Below, one piece after another: positions 49,889 through 58,900 of a stretch of 64,000 nucleotides of DNA. Made by a program: the position numbers and the translations under genes. The notes beneath the pieces are model-generated. The model was not told the origin of the DNA. It was given only the letters and a program-made list of their open reading frames with translations, and ran no database searches. Within the stretch, counting starts at the first letter, position 1. Every line of letters starts with the position of its first letter. This stretch comes from an uncultured Dysosmobacter sp. (GTDB lineage Bacteria > Bacillota > Clostridia > Oscillospirales > Oscillospiraceae): positions 1 through 64,000 of the forward strand of contig CAKSVQ010000002.1 in NCBI GenBank assembly GCA_934504065.1, written 5' to 3'.

Positions 49889-52800
49889 ATGAAGAAACGC
49901 ACATTCGTCCGGAGACTGTTGGCATCGACGACAGCGGCAGTCATGCTGTTGTCTACGGTGTCTGCAATGGCCGCTTTCCGCGATACCGCGGGTCATTGGG
50001 CGGAGAAGACACTTACGGAGTGGCAGGAGCAGGGACTCATCGACGGTTACAGCGACGGCAGCTTCCAACCGGACGGAACCATGACCCGGGCAGGCTTTGC
50101 CAAGCTGATGAACCGGGGGCTGGGCTTCACAGATGAGGCCCCCATTTCCTTTACGGATGTAAAGGAAGGCGATTGGTTCTATACCGAAATAGCGAAAGCT
50201 GTGGCGGCCGGATATGCTCAGGGCAGCGGCGGTACCTTCCGCCCCCAGCAGGTGATCACCCGGGCGCAGGCGGCAGCGATGATTGCCCGGGCGGCGGGTC
50301 TTTCCGACAATGAAACGAGAGCGGAGGGCTTTACCGACGCCGCTTCCATCCCGGCGTGGGCCAAGGGGAGCATTGGCGCCGTAGCAGAGGCCGGATTTAT
50401 GGGCGGCTACGCGGACGGCACGTTCCGGGCGGATGGCCTCATCACTCGGGCCCAAGCTGTGGTCACGCTTGACCGCGTGCGGAAAGATACGCAGAATATG
50501 ACCATTGAGAACGCCGGGACCACGCTGGAAAATAAAACCGTCAACGGCGACCTCATCATTGCGGAGTCTGTGGGGGAGGGGAACGTCACGCTCAAAAATG
50601 TGACGGTCCTCGGCAGCGTGATCGTCAAGGGCGGCGGCGCAAACTCCATCTATCTGGATGGCGTTCGGGTCGGCGGCACGGTCCAGCTGCAAAAGGAAAA
50701 CGTACATCTCTGCCTGATGGGCGATACGGCGCTTGGCCGTGTGGAGATCGGCATGCCGTGCCGCATCACGCAGGACAGCAGTTTCAAGGGTATGATGGGC
50801 ACGCTGGTGATCGACCTGAAAAAAACGTCGGATCAGAAAATTCAGATCGAAGTCCCCGCGAAGCTCGTGGAGCTTTTGAGCCGCGCCAATGTGGTGCTGA
50901 ATGCGGACGTGGAGACGCTTCAGATCGACAGGGATGCGGAGGGCGCACAGCTTGATGTCAAGCGGGGTACGACGGTCGGTGAGCTGACCGCTGACGCCAA
51001 AGTGAAGCTGATCGGCTCCGGTACAGTGGCATCGCTGGTGGTATCGGTGAACGACGTGACCGTCAGCGGCAGCCTGAGTGTGAAGAAGACAGAGACCGAG
51101 GACGGCGCAAAGGCCCCAACCGTGTCCGGCGGTAGTTCCGGCGGGTCCGGCAGCTCCGGCAGTTCCGGCGGGTCCGGTGGGTCCGGTGGCTCCGGCAGTT
51201 CCGGCAGCTCCGGTGGGTCCGGTGGCTCCGGCAGCTCCGGCAGTTCCGGCAGTTCCGGCGGGTCCGGTGGGTCCGGTGGCTCCGGCAGCTCCGGTGGGTC
51301 CGACGGGTCCGGCGGCTCGTCCGGCGGGAGCTATACTCCGGTCAAGCGCGTCGTCGATGCGGAGACGGTCGCGGACGTGACCGTGCCCTACGGCACGAGT
51401 GAGGCAGACGCGATGAGCCGCTTTCCCGGCTCCGTCACGCTGAACGTGACGGAGGACGGCACGGCGGATACGGTCAGCGCGGCGGTGAGTTGGGCGCTGG
51501 ATAAGGCGTACAACGCGAATCCCCTCGCGGACACCGTTTACACCGTCATCGGCACGGTGACGGTCCCCGACGGCTATACCTATGACGGAACGCTGACCGT
51601 GACCGCCGTGCTGACGGTCGAGGCAGACCCGGATACAACGATCGCAGGCATTTCGGAGGTGACGGGGTTGGAGCTGCCCTACGGCGCGGTTGAAAGCAAC
51701 GCGCAGCTGCCCGTAAAGGTCACGCTGACGCCCGCCGTGCCGCTATCCGGAAACGATGCCCTGCTGGCGAACGTGACTTGGACGCTGGACGGCGAATGGG
51801 TCAGCCCCGGTGTGAACACCTTCACCGGGACGGTGGACATGCCCGCCGGGTACTACTATCACGGCGAAACGACCGCCACGATCACGACTACCGTGACCGT
51901 GATGGAGAGCGGCGTGACGCCCGGGACAAAGCTGGTCGTCAATCACGACCCCCTTCCCACCACCTCCATTGGCTACGCGAGCACGGAGGAGTTGGTGCTG
52001 GCGGCGGCAAGGCCGGACCTGCCTACGAATACCACGCTCCAGTGCCAGGACGACTCCTATATCGAGGTGACAGTTCCGGCGAATGACTGGAGATTCACCT
52101 ATACGCCCTATTATCCGAATTCCGTTACCGATCAGACGGTGTCCCTCTCGGTGAACGCGGCGCTTCCGATGGGGTATGAGGATGAAAACGGCACGATACG
52201 CGTGTATTGCTCCGTGGAGATCAAGAAGCTGGATACGGCGGCGCTGGAGCGCGTGCTGGATGAGGCCAGGGTGCAGCTGGATACGCTGACGGGTTCAGAA
52301 GCCGAGGCCCTTGCGGACAGCACAAAACTCTATGTTGCCCCGAATGGCACAGGTGTCGGCAATGTATCGAACGGCGTGAACTTCATCTGGGAGGATCAGA
52401 AGATCCCGCTGGAGACCGCTTACACCGCCGCGCAGAACAAGCTCGCCGGGGATACCTTTGTTTCTCAGGCGGAATGCGACCAGCTGGCGCAGGAATTGCA
52501 GGAAGCAAGCGACACGTTCAAGACAATCACGCCGTATGTGGGTACATTCTATACGGACGCGCTGCTTCTGGAGGCTGTGAAGAACGGGAACGCCGTCAAC
52601 CCGAATTACAGCAGCGAGTTTGCCTATTCCACCGAAATGCAGCCGCTGCGGTACAATTACACCTATTGGCTCTACGGGAACAGCGGTTGGACCGAGCCGA
52701 ACAGCGGCGTGGCGGTGAGCATTGACTGGTCGTTCAGCGGCGACGGTGCGCAATACCTCACGTTTGCGCCCGAAGGGGGCAGAGATCATAACAACTATAT

Positions 52801-53716
52801 GCACAGCTACGGCGTAAAGGTCACGGGGCAGCCGGATAAGCCGAAGAAGGTCACCCTTACGGCCACGGTCAAGCGGTACGATCTTGATCCCAACGGCACA
52901 GAGGTGGGCAAGATCGACTACACCGCCACCGTCGGCGCGCCGATCCGGGTGGACACTACGGCCACGGTGGCCGCGCCGCGGCTGACCTCTGGCAATAAGG
53001 AAAACAATATCTCCGTCCAGGTGCCCCTGACGGGCGCGGAATACATCATCGGCGTAGACACCAGCAGGATAACCGCCGCAGAAAATACTACCCCCACCGG
53101 GGAAGTCCCCCTCGCCACTAGAGCTGTTTCCATAACGGCGGGCAAGAGCTGCACGGTAAACAGCTACGGGCTGTCCGTGCCCGTCACCGCCTCCTGCGGC
53201 TTCATGGGCGTGACGCTGGCTCCTACCAGTCCTGTCGATCCTGACGCGGACCCCGCGTATAAAATCGGCAATATCCCGGTCACCATCCAGAAGGGGGCGC
53301 TGACGGTGGATGAGAGCGGCGGCTGGTACGTGCCGGATGAAGACCTGACGTATGCTGCGAAAGTATGGGGCTGCAACCCCGCAGTAACGGTCCTGACGCA
53401 GCCCGCCGAAGGCTCCCTTTACACGGTATCTGTCAGCATGGCATATATGTATGAAATAAGGGCCATCGAGATCGTATACAAAACGTCGGACGACCTCCCC
53501 AGCGGCGCTGCGGACGAGGTGTATGTAAGCTTTTCAAGGGACGATGGCAAGACGGACGCATCCGTTCAGGACGGCATCGCATATAAGGGAAAGAATGTGA
53601 CGCTTACGCCGGGAGCCTATCATATCTGGGTGAGGGTCGAAAATGATGGCATGTGGCTGCAAGGTGATATATTGACAGTGAACGACAACAGCAGCTCCGC
53701 GGACGACACACCGTAA
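49889..53716 (+). CDS. Secreted surface protein with N-terminal SLH domains
   Basis: A 1275-residue exported protein; GCAGGAGGAACGAGT precedes the start. Order: signal peptide (LLASTTAAVMLLSTVSAMA), three N-terminal SLH domains (about residues 28-200; GLIDGYSDGSFQPDGTMTRA, VITRAQAAAMIARAAG), a beta-helix-like domain (GDLIIAESVGEGNVTLKNVT), a Gly/Ser tract of about 65 residues (51127-51327), then several Ig-like or Rib/Big-type domains to the end (VSWALDKAYNANPLADTVYT, YTVSVSMAYMYEIRAIEIVY). SLH domains bind the wall; the extended C-terminal part would reach outward. No enzyme motif is seen. Confidence 0.87.
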   Translation: MKKRTFVRRLLASTTAAVMLLSTVSAMAAFRDTAGHWAEKTLTEWQEQGLIDGYSDGSFQPDGTMTRAGFAKLMNRGLGFTDEAPISFTDVKEGDWFYTEIAKAVAAGYAQGSGGTFRPQQVITRAQAAAMIARAAGLSDNETRAEGFTDAASIPAWAKGSIGAVAEAGFMGGYADGTFRADGLITRAQAVVTLDRVRKDTQNMTIENAGTTLENKTVNGDLIIAESVGEGNVTLKNVTVLGSVIVKGGGANSIYLDGVRVGGTVQLQKENVHLCLMGDTALGRVEIGMPCRITQDSSFKGMMGTLVIDLKKTSDQKIQIEVPAKLVELLSRANVVLNADVETLQIDRDAEGAQLDVKRGTTVGELTADAKVKLIGSGTVASLVVSVNDVTVSGSLSVKKTETEDGAKAPTVSGGSSGGSGSSGSSGGSGGSGGSGSSGSSGGSGGSGSSGSSGSSGGSGGSGGSGSSGGSDGSGGSSGGSYTPVKRVVDAETVADVTVPYGTSEADAMSRFPGSVTLNVTEDGTADTVSAAVSWALDKAYNANPLADTVYTVIGTVTVPDGYTYDGTLTVTAVLTVEADPDTTIAGISEVTGLELPYGAVESNAQLPVKVTLTPAVPLSGNDALLANVTWTLDGEWVSPGVNTFTGTVDMPAGYYYHGETTATITTTVTVMESGVTPGTKLVVNHDPLPTTSIGYASTEELVLAAARPDLPTNTTLQCQDDSYIEVTVPANDWRFTYTPYYPNSVTDQTVSLSVNAALPMGYEDENGTIRVYCSVEIKKLDTAALERVLDEARVQLDTLTGSEAEALADSTKLYVAPNGTGVGNVSNGVNFIWEDQKIPLETAYTAAQNKLAGDTFVSQAECDQLAQELQEASDTFKTITPYVGTFYTDALLLEAVKNGNAVNPNYSSEFAYSTEMQPLRYNYTYWLYGNSGWTEPNSGVAVSIDWSFSGDGAQYLTFAPEGGRDHNNYMHSYGVKVTGQPDKPKKVTLTATVKRYDLDPNGTEVGKIDYTATVGAPIRVDTTATVAAPRLTSGNKENNISVQVPLTGAEYIIGVDTSRITAAENTTPTGEVPLATRAVSITAGKSCTVNSYGLSVPVTASCGFMGVTLAPTSPVDPDADPAYKIGNIPVTIQKGALTVDESGGWYVPDEDLTYAAKVWGCNPAVTVLTQPAEGSLYTVSVSMAYMYEIRAIEIVYKTSDDLPSGAADEVYVSFSRDDGKTDASVQDGIAYKGKNVTLTPGAYHIWVRVENDGMWLQGDILTVNDNSSSADDTP
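51127..51327 (+). repeat. Gly/Ser (GSSG/GGSG) tandem codon repeat
   Basis: About 200 bases of TCCGGC/TCCGGT/TCCGGG units encoding only Gly and Ser with a single Asp. A flexible linker between the beta-helix and outer domains; prone to slippage and length change. Confidence 0.9.
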
Positions 53717-53777
53717 GCGGACGAGGGAAGGGGCTGTCCCTTTTTCCAAGGTCCGTGTATCATATCGGCATAAGCTG

Positions 53778-53809
53778 AACTGCCCCCGGCCCAGTTGCCG
53801 GGGGCAGTT
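53778..53809 (+). terminator. Intrinsic terminator
   Basis: AACTGCCCCCGGC pairs with GCCGGGGGCAGTT around a 6-base loop, followed by TCATTT. Confidence 0.8.
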
Positions 53810-53831
53810 TCATTTATAGCAGTCTGTTAAA

Positions 53832-53950
53832 CCATTGAAATGTTATCGGGTTTATCTGCGAACTTTTCAATGCACTTCTTGATTTTACTTTGCTGATAGA
53901 GTATAATTCCATTGAAATGTAGCATAATAATACAGGCAAGTTTTCAATGG
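53832..53950 (+). promoter_or_regulatory. ATPase promoter flanked by two dyads of identical geometry
   Basis: The promoter is TTGATT (53879-53884), 17-base spacer and TATAAT (53902-53907). CCATTGAAA at 53832-53840 faces TTTCAATG at 53865-53872, and CCATTGAAA at 53909-53917 faces TTTCAATGG at 53942-53950. Both pairs have 24 bases between arms; one lies before and one after the core promoter. This is what a looping repressor site looks like. Confidence 0.65.
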
Positions 53951-53960
53951 AGAGGAAGCT

Positions 53961-55262
53961 ATGGAAATCAAACGAGATCGGTATTTGAAGAAAATCGTCT
54001 CCTTCATGTGGGACGGTCAGGTAAAAGTGATCACGGGCATACGAAGATGCGGCAAGTCCTATCTGCTTCGCAATCTGTTCAAGAGCTATCTTCTCAACGA
54101 GGGCGTTGCCGAAGATCACATTCTCACCTTTGAACTGGACTTGACCCGTGATATTCGCTATCGCGATCCGCTGGAGCTGGCGTCGCATGTTCGGGAGACC
54201 GTGGAGCACAGCACAGATCAATACTATCTCTTTGTAGATGAAATTCAGATGTCCGATGAAGTTCCGAATCCTTACAATCCGGATGGAAAAAAAATCACCT
54301 TCTACGATGCGCTGAACGACCTGAGATCCCTGCCTAACCTGGATATTTATGTGACTGGCAGCAACTCCAAAATGCTGTCTTCTGATATACTGACCGAGTT
54401 CCGAGGACGCAGTGATGAGATTCGCATGCATCCGCTTTCCTTCGCCGAATACTATTCGGCGGTTGGCGGCGATAAGCAGGACGCTTTTGATGAGTTTGCG
54501 TTCTACGGTGGTATGCCGCTGATTTTGTCCCGCCCCACCGATGCCGCGAAGATGGCATATTTGAAATCGCTGGTTTCCGAGGTTTATCTGAAGGACATTG
54601 TGGAGCGGAAAAAAATCAAGCGCGAGGATGTGCTGTCCGCTATCCTCGATTTGCTATGTTCGTCTATTGGCTCTCTGACCAATCCGACGAAGGTTGCCGC
54701 CGCCATCAATACCGTGCAGAAGCGCAGCGGTGAGAATGTGGTTGCACTGAACACCGTGAAAGCCTATATGGACCATTTGTCGGATTCCTTCCTCTTCACC
54801 GAATGCAAGCGCTGGGATGTCAAGGGCAAGAGCTATTTTGACTATCCCAACAAATACTACTGTGAGGACGTTGGACTGCGAAATGCCCGTATCGGCTTCC
54901 GCCAGCAGGAAATGACCCATATCATGGAGAACATCATTTTCAATGAGCTGATGGTTCGAGAGTGCTCCGTTGACATCGGCATCGTTTATGGCAATGAGAA
55001 AAATTCCAAAGGAAGGGTCACTCCGGTTGCGCGGGAAATCGACTTCATTGCGGCCTCTGGCGGCAGGAAGACCTATATCCAGTCCGCTTACGCGCTGGGA
55101 ACGGAGGAAAAGGCGATCACTGAGAACAAGCCCTTTTCGCTGGTCGGCGATTCTTTCCCGAAGATCATTGTGCGTCATGATATTCGCAAGCGCTGGTATG
55201 ATGACAGCGGCATTCTCAATATCAGCGTCATCGACTTCCTGCTGGATGACACGCTTGTCTAA
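53961..55262 (+). CDS. AAA family ATPase with DUF4143 domain
   Basis: A 433-residue intact protein; GGAGAGGAAGCT precedes the ATG. Walker A is in TGIRRCGKSYLLRNL, Walker B-like YYLFVDEIQMS and the sensor segment IYVTGSNSKMLSSD; the DUF4143 end has IIFNELMVRECSVDIGIVYG, AREIDFIAASGGRKTYIQS with D and Q at PD-(D/E)XK-like positions. It resembles the broken gene at 44456 more than the one at 11118. Function unknown; a candidate autoregulator given the paired dyads at its promoter. Confidence 0.88.
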   Translation: MEIKRDRYLKKIVSFMWDGQVKVITGIRRCGKSYLLRNLFKSYLLNEGVAEDHILTFELDLTRDIRYRDPLELASHVRETVEHSTDQYYLFVDEIQMSDEVPNPYNPDGKKITFYDALNDLRSLPNLDIYVTGSNSKMLSSDILTEFRGRSDEIRMHPLSFAEYYSAVGGDKQDAFDEFAFYGGMPLILSRPTDAAKMAYLKSLVSEVYLKDIVERKKIKREDVLSAILDLLCSSIGSLTNPTKVAAAINTVQKRSGENVVALNTVKAYMDHLSDSFLFTECKRWDVKGKSYFDYPNKYYCEDVGLRNARIGFRQQEMTHIMENIIFNELMVRECSVDIGIVYGNEKNSKGRVTPVAREIDFIAASGGRKTYIQSAYALGTEEKAITENKPFSLVGDSFPKIIVRHDIRKRWYDDSGILNISVIDFLLDDTLV

Positions 55263-55275
55263 AGCCACTTATAGC

Positions 55276-55304
55276 AAAACGGCTCACGCATGGTGGGCCG
55301 TTTT
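55276..55304 (+). terminator. Intrinsic terminator of the ATPase gene
   Basis: AAAACGGCTCAC pairs with GTGGGCCGTTTT (one G-U) around a 5-base loop. Confidence 0.7.
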
Positions 55305-55435
55305 CCTTCTGTAAAAGCCCCCCTTACATCAAGGCTGTTGAAAAAGCGGGAAAGGTGGAAAGCGGATTGATTTTACGCCGCTCGCCCGCAATCGCGGACG
55401 GGCGGAATTTCTTGCGGTTTGTTGTCGTGTGATGA

Positions 55436-55463
55436 TTGACATTCTGGAAGAGTCTGATATAAT
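55436..55463 (+). promoter_or_regulatory. Promoter of the caspase-like peptidase gene
   Basis: TTGACA at 55436-55441, 16-base spacer and TATAAT at 55458-55463. It implies a leader RNA of about 435 bases before the start at 55907. Confidence 0.8.
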
Positions 55464-55469
55464 ACGTGT

Positions 55470-55906
55470 GATGATAGTGGATGCCTGTGCGTGAAGGATG
55501 GATTCACGGCAGCGGCATGGATTGTTTTATAAAAAAGCAGCGTTTGTAAGATCGTTCTCCCTGCACATTGTGTGAAGCGAGAGCCACAATCGGCAGGGAG
55601 TGCTTTTGAGGCAAGAGTTAGCGTGAACTAACTGAACCGAAAGCACGGGGACGGAAGAGCCATGCGCCGCTTTTATATATTGACCGTTGGTTAGTATAGA
55701 CTAACTTCTGCCTGCGGATCGCAGGCAGAAAGAACGCAGATGCCGCCGACGTACAATATAGAGATGTTTTCACTTTTATAAGCGGCATGAGGGGGGAAAG
55801 GAGGCAAAAAGGCGGAGTGCTCTCTACGACGGTTAGGCAAGACTAACTATTCGCGAAAGCCCGCAAGATTGGAAACACAATCAAAACCGAAACGGGGAGA
55901 ATGAAC
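55470..55906 (+). promoter_or_regulatory. Long structured leader with three GTTAG-N6-CTAAC elements
   Basis: Elements at 55617-55632, 55690-55705 and 55831-55846 share GTTAG, six variable bases and CTAAC. The leader also forms a long interrupted stem (55557-55564 with 55593-55600, 55567-55572 with 55585-55590), a perfect 10-bp stem TTCTGCCTGC/GCAGGCAGAA (55706-55730) and an ATGCCGC/GCGGCAT pairing. I cannot match it to a known riboswitch class. Confidence 0.6.
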
Positions 55907-58900
55907 ATGAAGCATTTTTGGCAAAAATTCATAGCGTTTGTCACCGCGGCGGTGATGCTTCTGCCGTCCAGTGCGCTGGCGGCCGATCCCGGCGAAACGG
56001 GCGCTGCCGCTTCCGGCGAACCGGACTACACGATCGCGGACGCGATTTTTGAAGATATATACGCCGTTGCGGAAGAGGAATCGGTGCTGCGGAGCGCCGA
56101 TGACCCGATCCAGAGGATCTACGACTATCTGGAATCAGCCGACGGCGTGAAGGAAGGCTCCGTCACCCTGAATGGCGACGGCTGCGTATTCTGGCAGACG
56201 GAGGACGGGATCACCTGCTCCTACTCCACGCGGTTACAGGAGATCATGGAGTCTGTGCAGGTGCCCGATGAGGCCGACGAGGACGCCCCGGATGTGCAGG
56301 TGCAGTCCTACGCTGCCCGGGGGACCTCCCACGGGTCGGATGTCTATCTGTTCCAGCCGTATTTCGGTCTGGACGGCTCCTTCACCCGGCAGTACCAGAC
56401 GGAGGCGGAGCGGATCGCCGCGGCTGCCGATGGTACGTATCACTACTACAAGGCCGAGGCCGCCACGGTGGACGCCATTGCGGACGCCATCGAGGATGGC
56501 GGTGTGATCATTTTCGACAGCCATGGCTCTACGGACTATGACAACGGAAAAGACGATTACACCTCCCGGGCAACGACCTCCTATCTCTGCCTGCAAAGCG
56601 GAGAGGGACTGACGCAGGCGGATTATGAAGACAGCCACGCAGTCTATGGCGGCGGCAGCGGCCGGATGAAATATTATCAGGTGGACGGCACCGTCATCGC
56701 AAACCACATGGACCGGACGGCGAACAATGGCCTTTTGTGGATGGCCATCTGTCTGGGAATGGCCACGGACGGTCTGGAAGCGCCGCTGATGGAAAAGGGT
56801 CTGGGCGCGGTGTACGGATACAGCCAGTCCGTGACCTTCGTGGGCGATTATACGTTCGAAGAAGCTTTTTACGACAGCCTGCTGGCCGGAAACGATGTGG
56901 CGACGGCCATTGCTGACATGAAGGAGCGCTGCGGCCAGTGGGACTATTCGCCTGAGATCGCCGCGGCCAACAGCATGCCGGACAGCTACATCATTGAAAC
57001 AGAGGCAGACGCGGTCCGGCAGAGAGCGGCGTTCCCCATCGTGGTCTCCACGGAGGACGATTACCCCGGCCACGGAAAGGTGGACGCGGTGCAGACGGTC
57101 AACTCCACGTGGGCGCTGATGAACCAGTACGCGCTGACCGTCCGGACCGATACGGACAATGACGAAAACACCGTGACGCCCCGCGGCGCAACGATCACGG
57201 CCCAGCCGGCGGAGGGCTATTATGCCTCTGGCTATACGGTGGAGCCGGAGGGCGCAGCGGTGGTGAAGCAGGACGGCAACGTGTTCCGCGTGTCTGCCAT
57301 GCGGGAGGACTGCACGGTCACCATCCACTTTGCGGCCAAGACCGCCGCGACCATTCATTTCAGCGTGCCGGACGGTGTTGCGCAGACGGACATGAACTCC
57401 TATGTGGGCGAGACGGTCACGTTGCCGCTGCCGCAGGGCACGCCGGAGAGCACAGAGCAGGCATACCACTTTGTGGGCTGGACCGAAGCGCCTGTGGAGA
57501 CCCCGGTGGAGGCGGCGGACTATTTCAAGGCCGGAGAGACCTACACGCTCAGCGGAGACGAGGTCACGCTCTATGCGCTGTATCAGTATTTTGCAACGCC
57601 GGAGGGGACGACGCCCCATTTCTATGAGCTGACAGAGGGACCCGCAGACTGGAGCGGCACCTATGTGATCACCGGAGGAGACCGCGCACTGCTGTGTGAC
57701 GGCTCGAAAACGGGCCAGGAAATGGGCAACGCGTCGGCAGCGGTGACCTTGGAACGCGCCGGAATGCGCGTGGAGGACAGCGAGCTTCTGGGCGCTTCGG
57801 GCGCGTATGCGGTGCAGATCGTCGAAATTCCCGGCACAGGAGACGAGAACACGCCCCCCAAATACGCCATCCGGCTGGGCGGCGCCAGCAGCGCCGTGTA
57901 TCTGGCATGCCGCGGCAATAACGATCAGCTGAATACCTCGGCGGATTTCGGAAGCACCTTTGCCCGCTGGACCATGACATGGGAAGACGGGCATGTGGTG
58001 TGCAAAAATGTCCGTTATCCCGGCCGGACGCTGCAATTCTGCACCAATGACCAGTACTTCAGATGCGTGACGACCGTCAGAAAGGACGCCGCGTCGGTGA
58101 CGCTCTATCGCGGCGATGAGAGCAGCCTGTGGTATACCACCAACCTCTCTTCCTCTTCGCCGGAGCCGGAGACCGTCGCCGCGCCGACCATCACGCCCGA
58201 TGGCGGTACGTTCCGGGATGCCCAGACCGTGACGATTACCTGTGCCACGGAGGGGGCGGACATTTACTACACCACGGACGGCAGCGTCCCCACGGTCTCC
58301 GCCGCTCTTTATAGCGGCCCCATCACCCTGACGGAGACGGCCACCATCAAGGCCATTGCCGTGAAGGACGGCATGACGGCGAGCGCGGTGGTCAGCGCAG
58401 CCTTCGTGAAGGAAGCGGCGCCGGACACCGTTGCCGCGCCGACCATCACGCCTGATGGCGGCACATTCAAGGATTCCCAGATCGTAACGATCACCTGCGC
58501 CACGGAGGGGGCGGCGATCTACTATACCACGGACGGCAGCGTCCCCACTGCCTCCTCTACCTTGTACAGTGGCCCCATCACCCTGACGGCGGACGCCACC
58601 GTCAAGGCCATTGCCGTGAAGGACGGCATGGCGGCAAGCGAAGTGGTCACTGCGGCCTTTACCAGAGAAGTGACGCCTGAAACGGCGGCCACGCCTGTGA
58701 TCGCGCCCAGCGGCGGCACGTTCAAGGATTCCCAGAGCGTGACGATTACCTGCGCCACAGAGGGCGCGGCGATTTACTACACCACGGATGGCAGCACTCC
58801 CACTACCTCCGCTACTTTGTATAGCGGCCCCATCACCCTAACCGCGACGGCCATCATGAAGGCCATTGCCGTGAAGGACGGCATGGCGGATAGCCTTGTG

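Noticed and set aside
55470-55906. Second GEMM or other known riboswitch in the peptidase leader
   Set aside because: The GACGCAAAGC hallmark is absent and no other aptamer consensus could be matched by eye.
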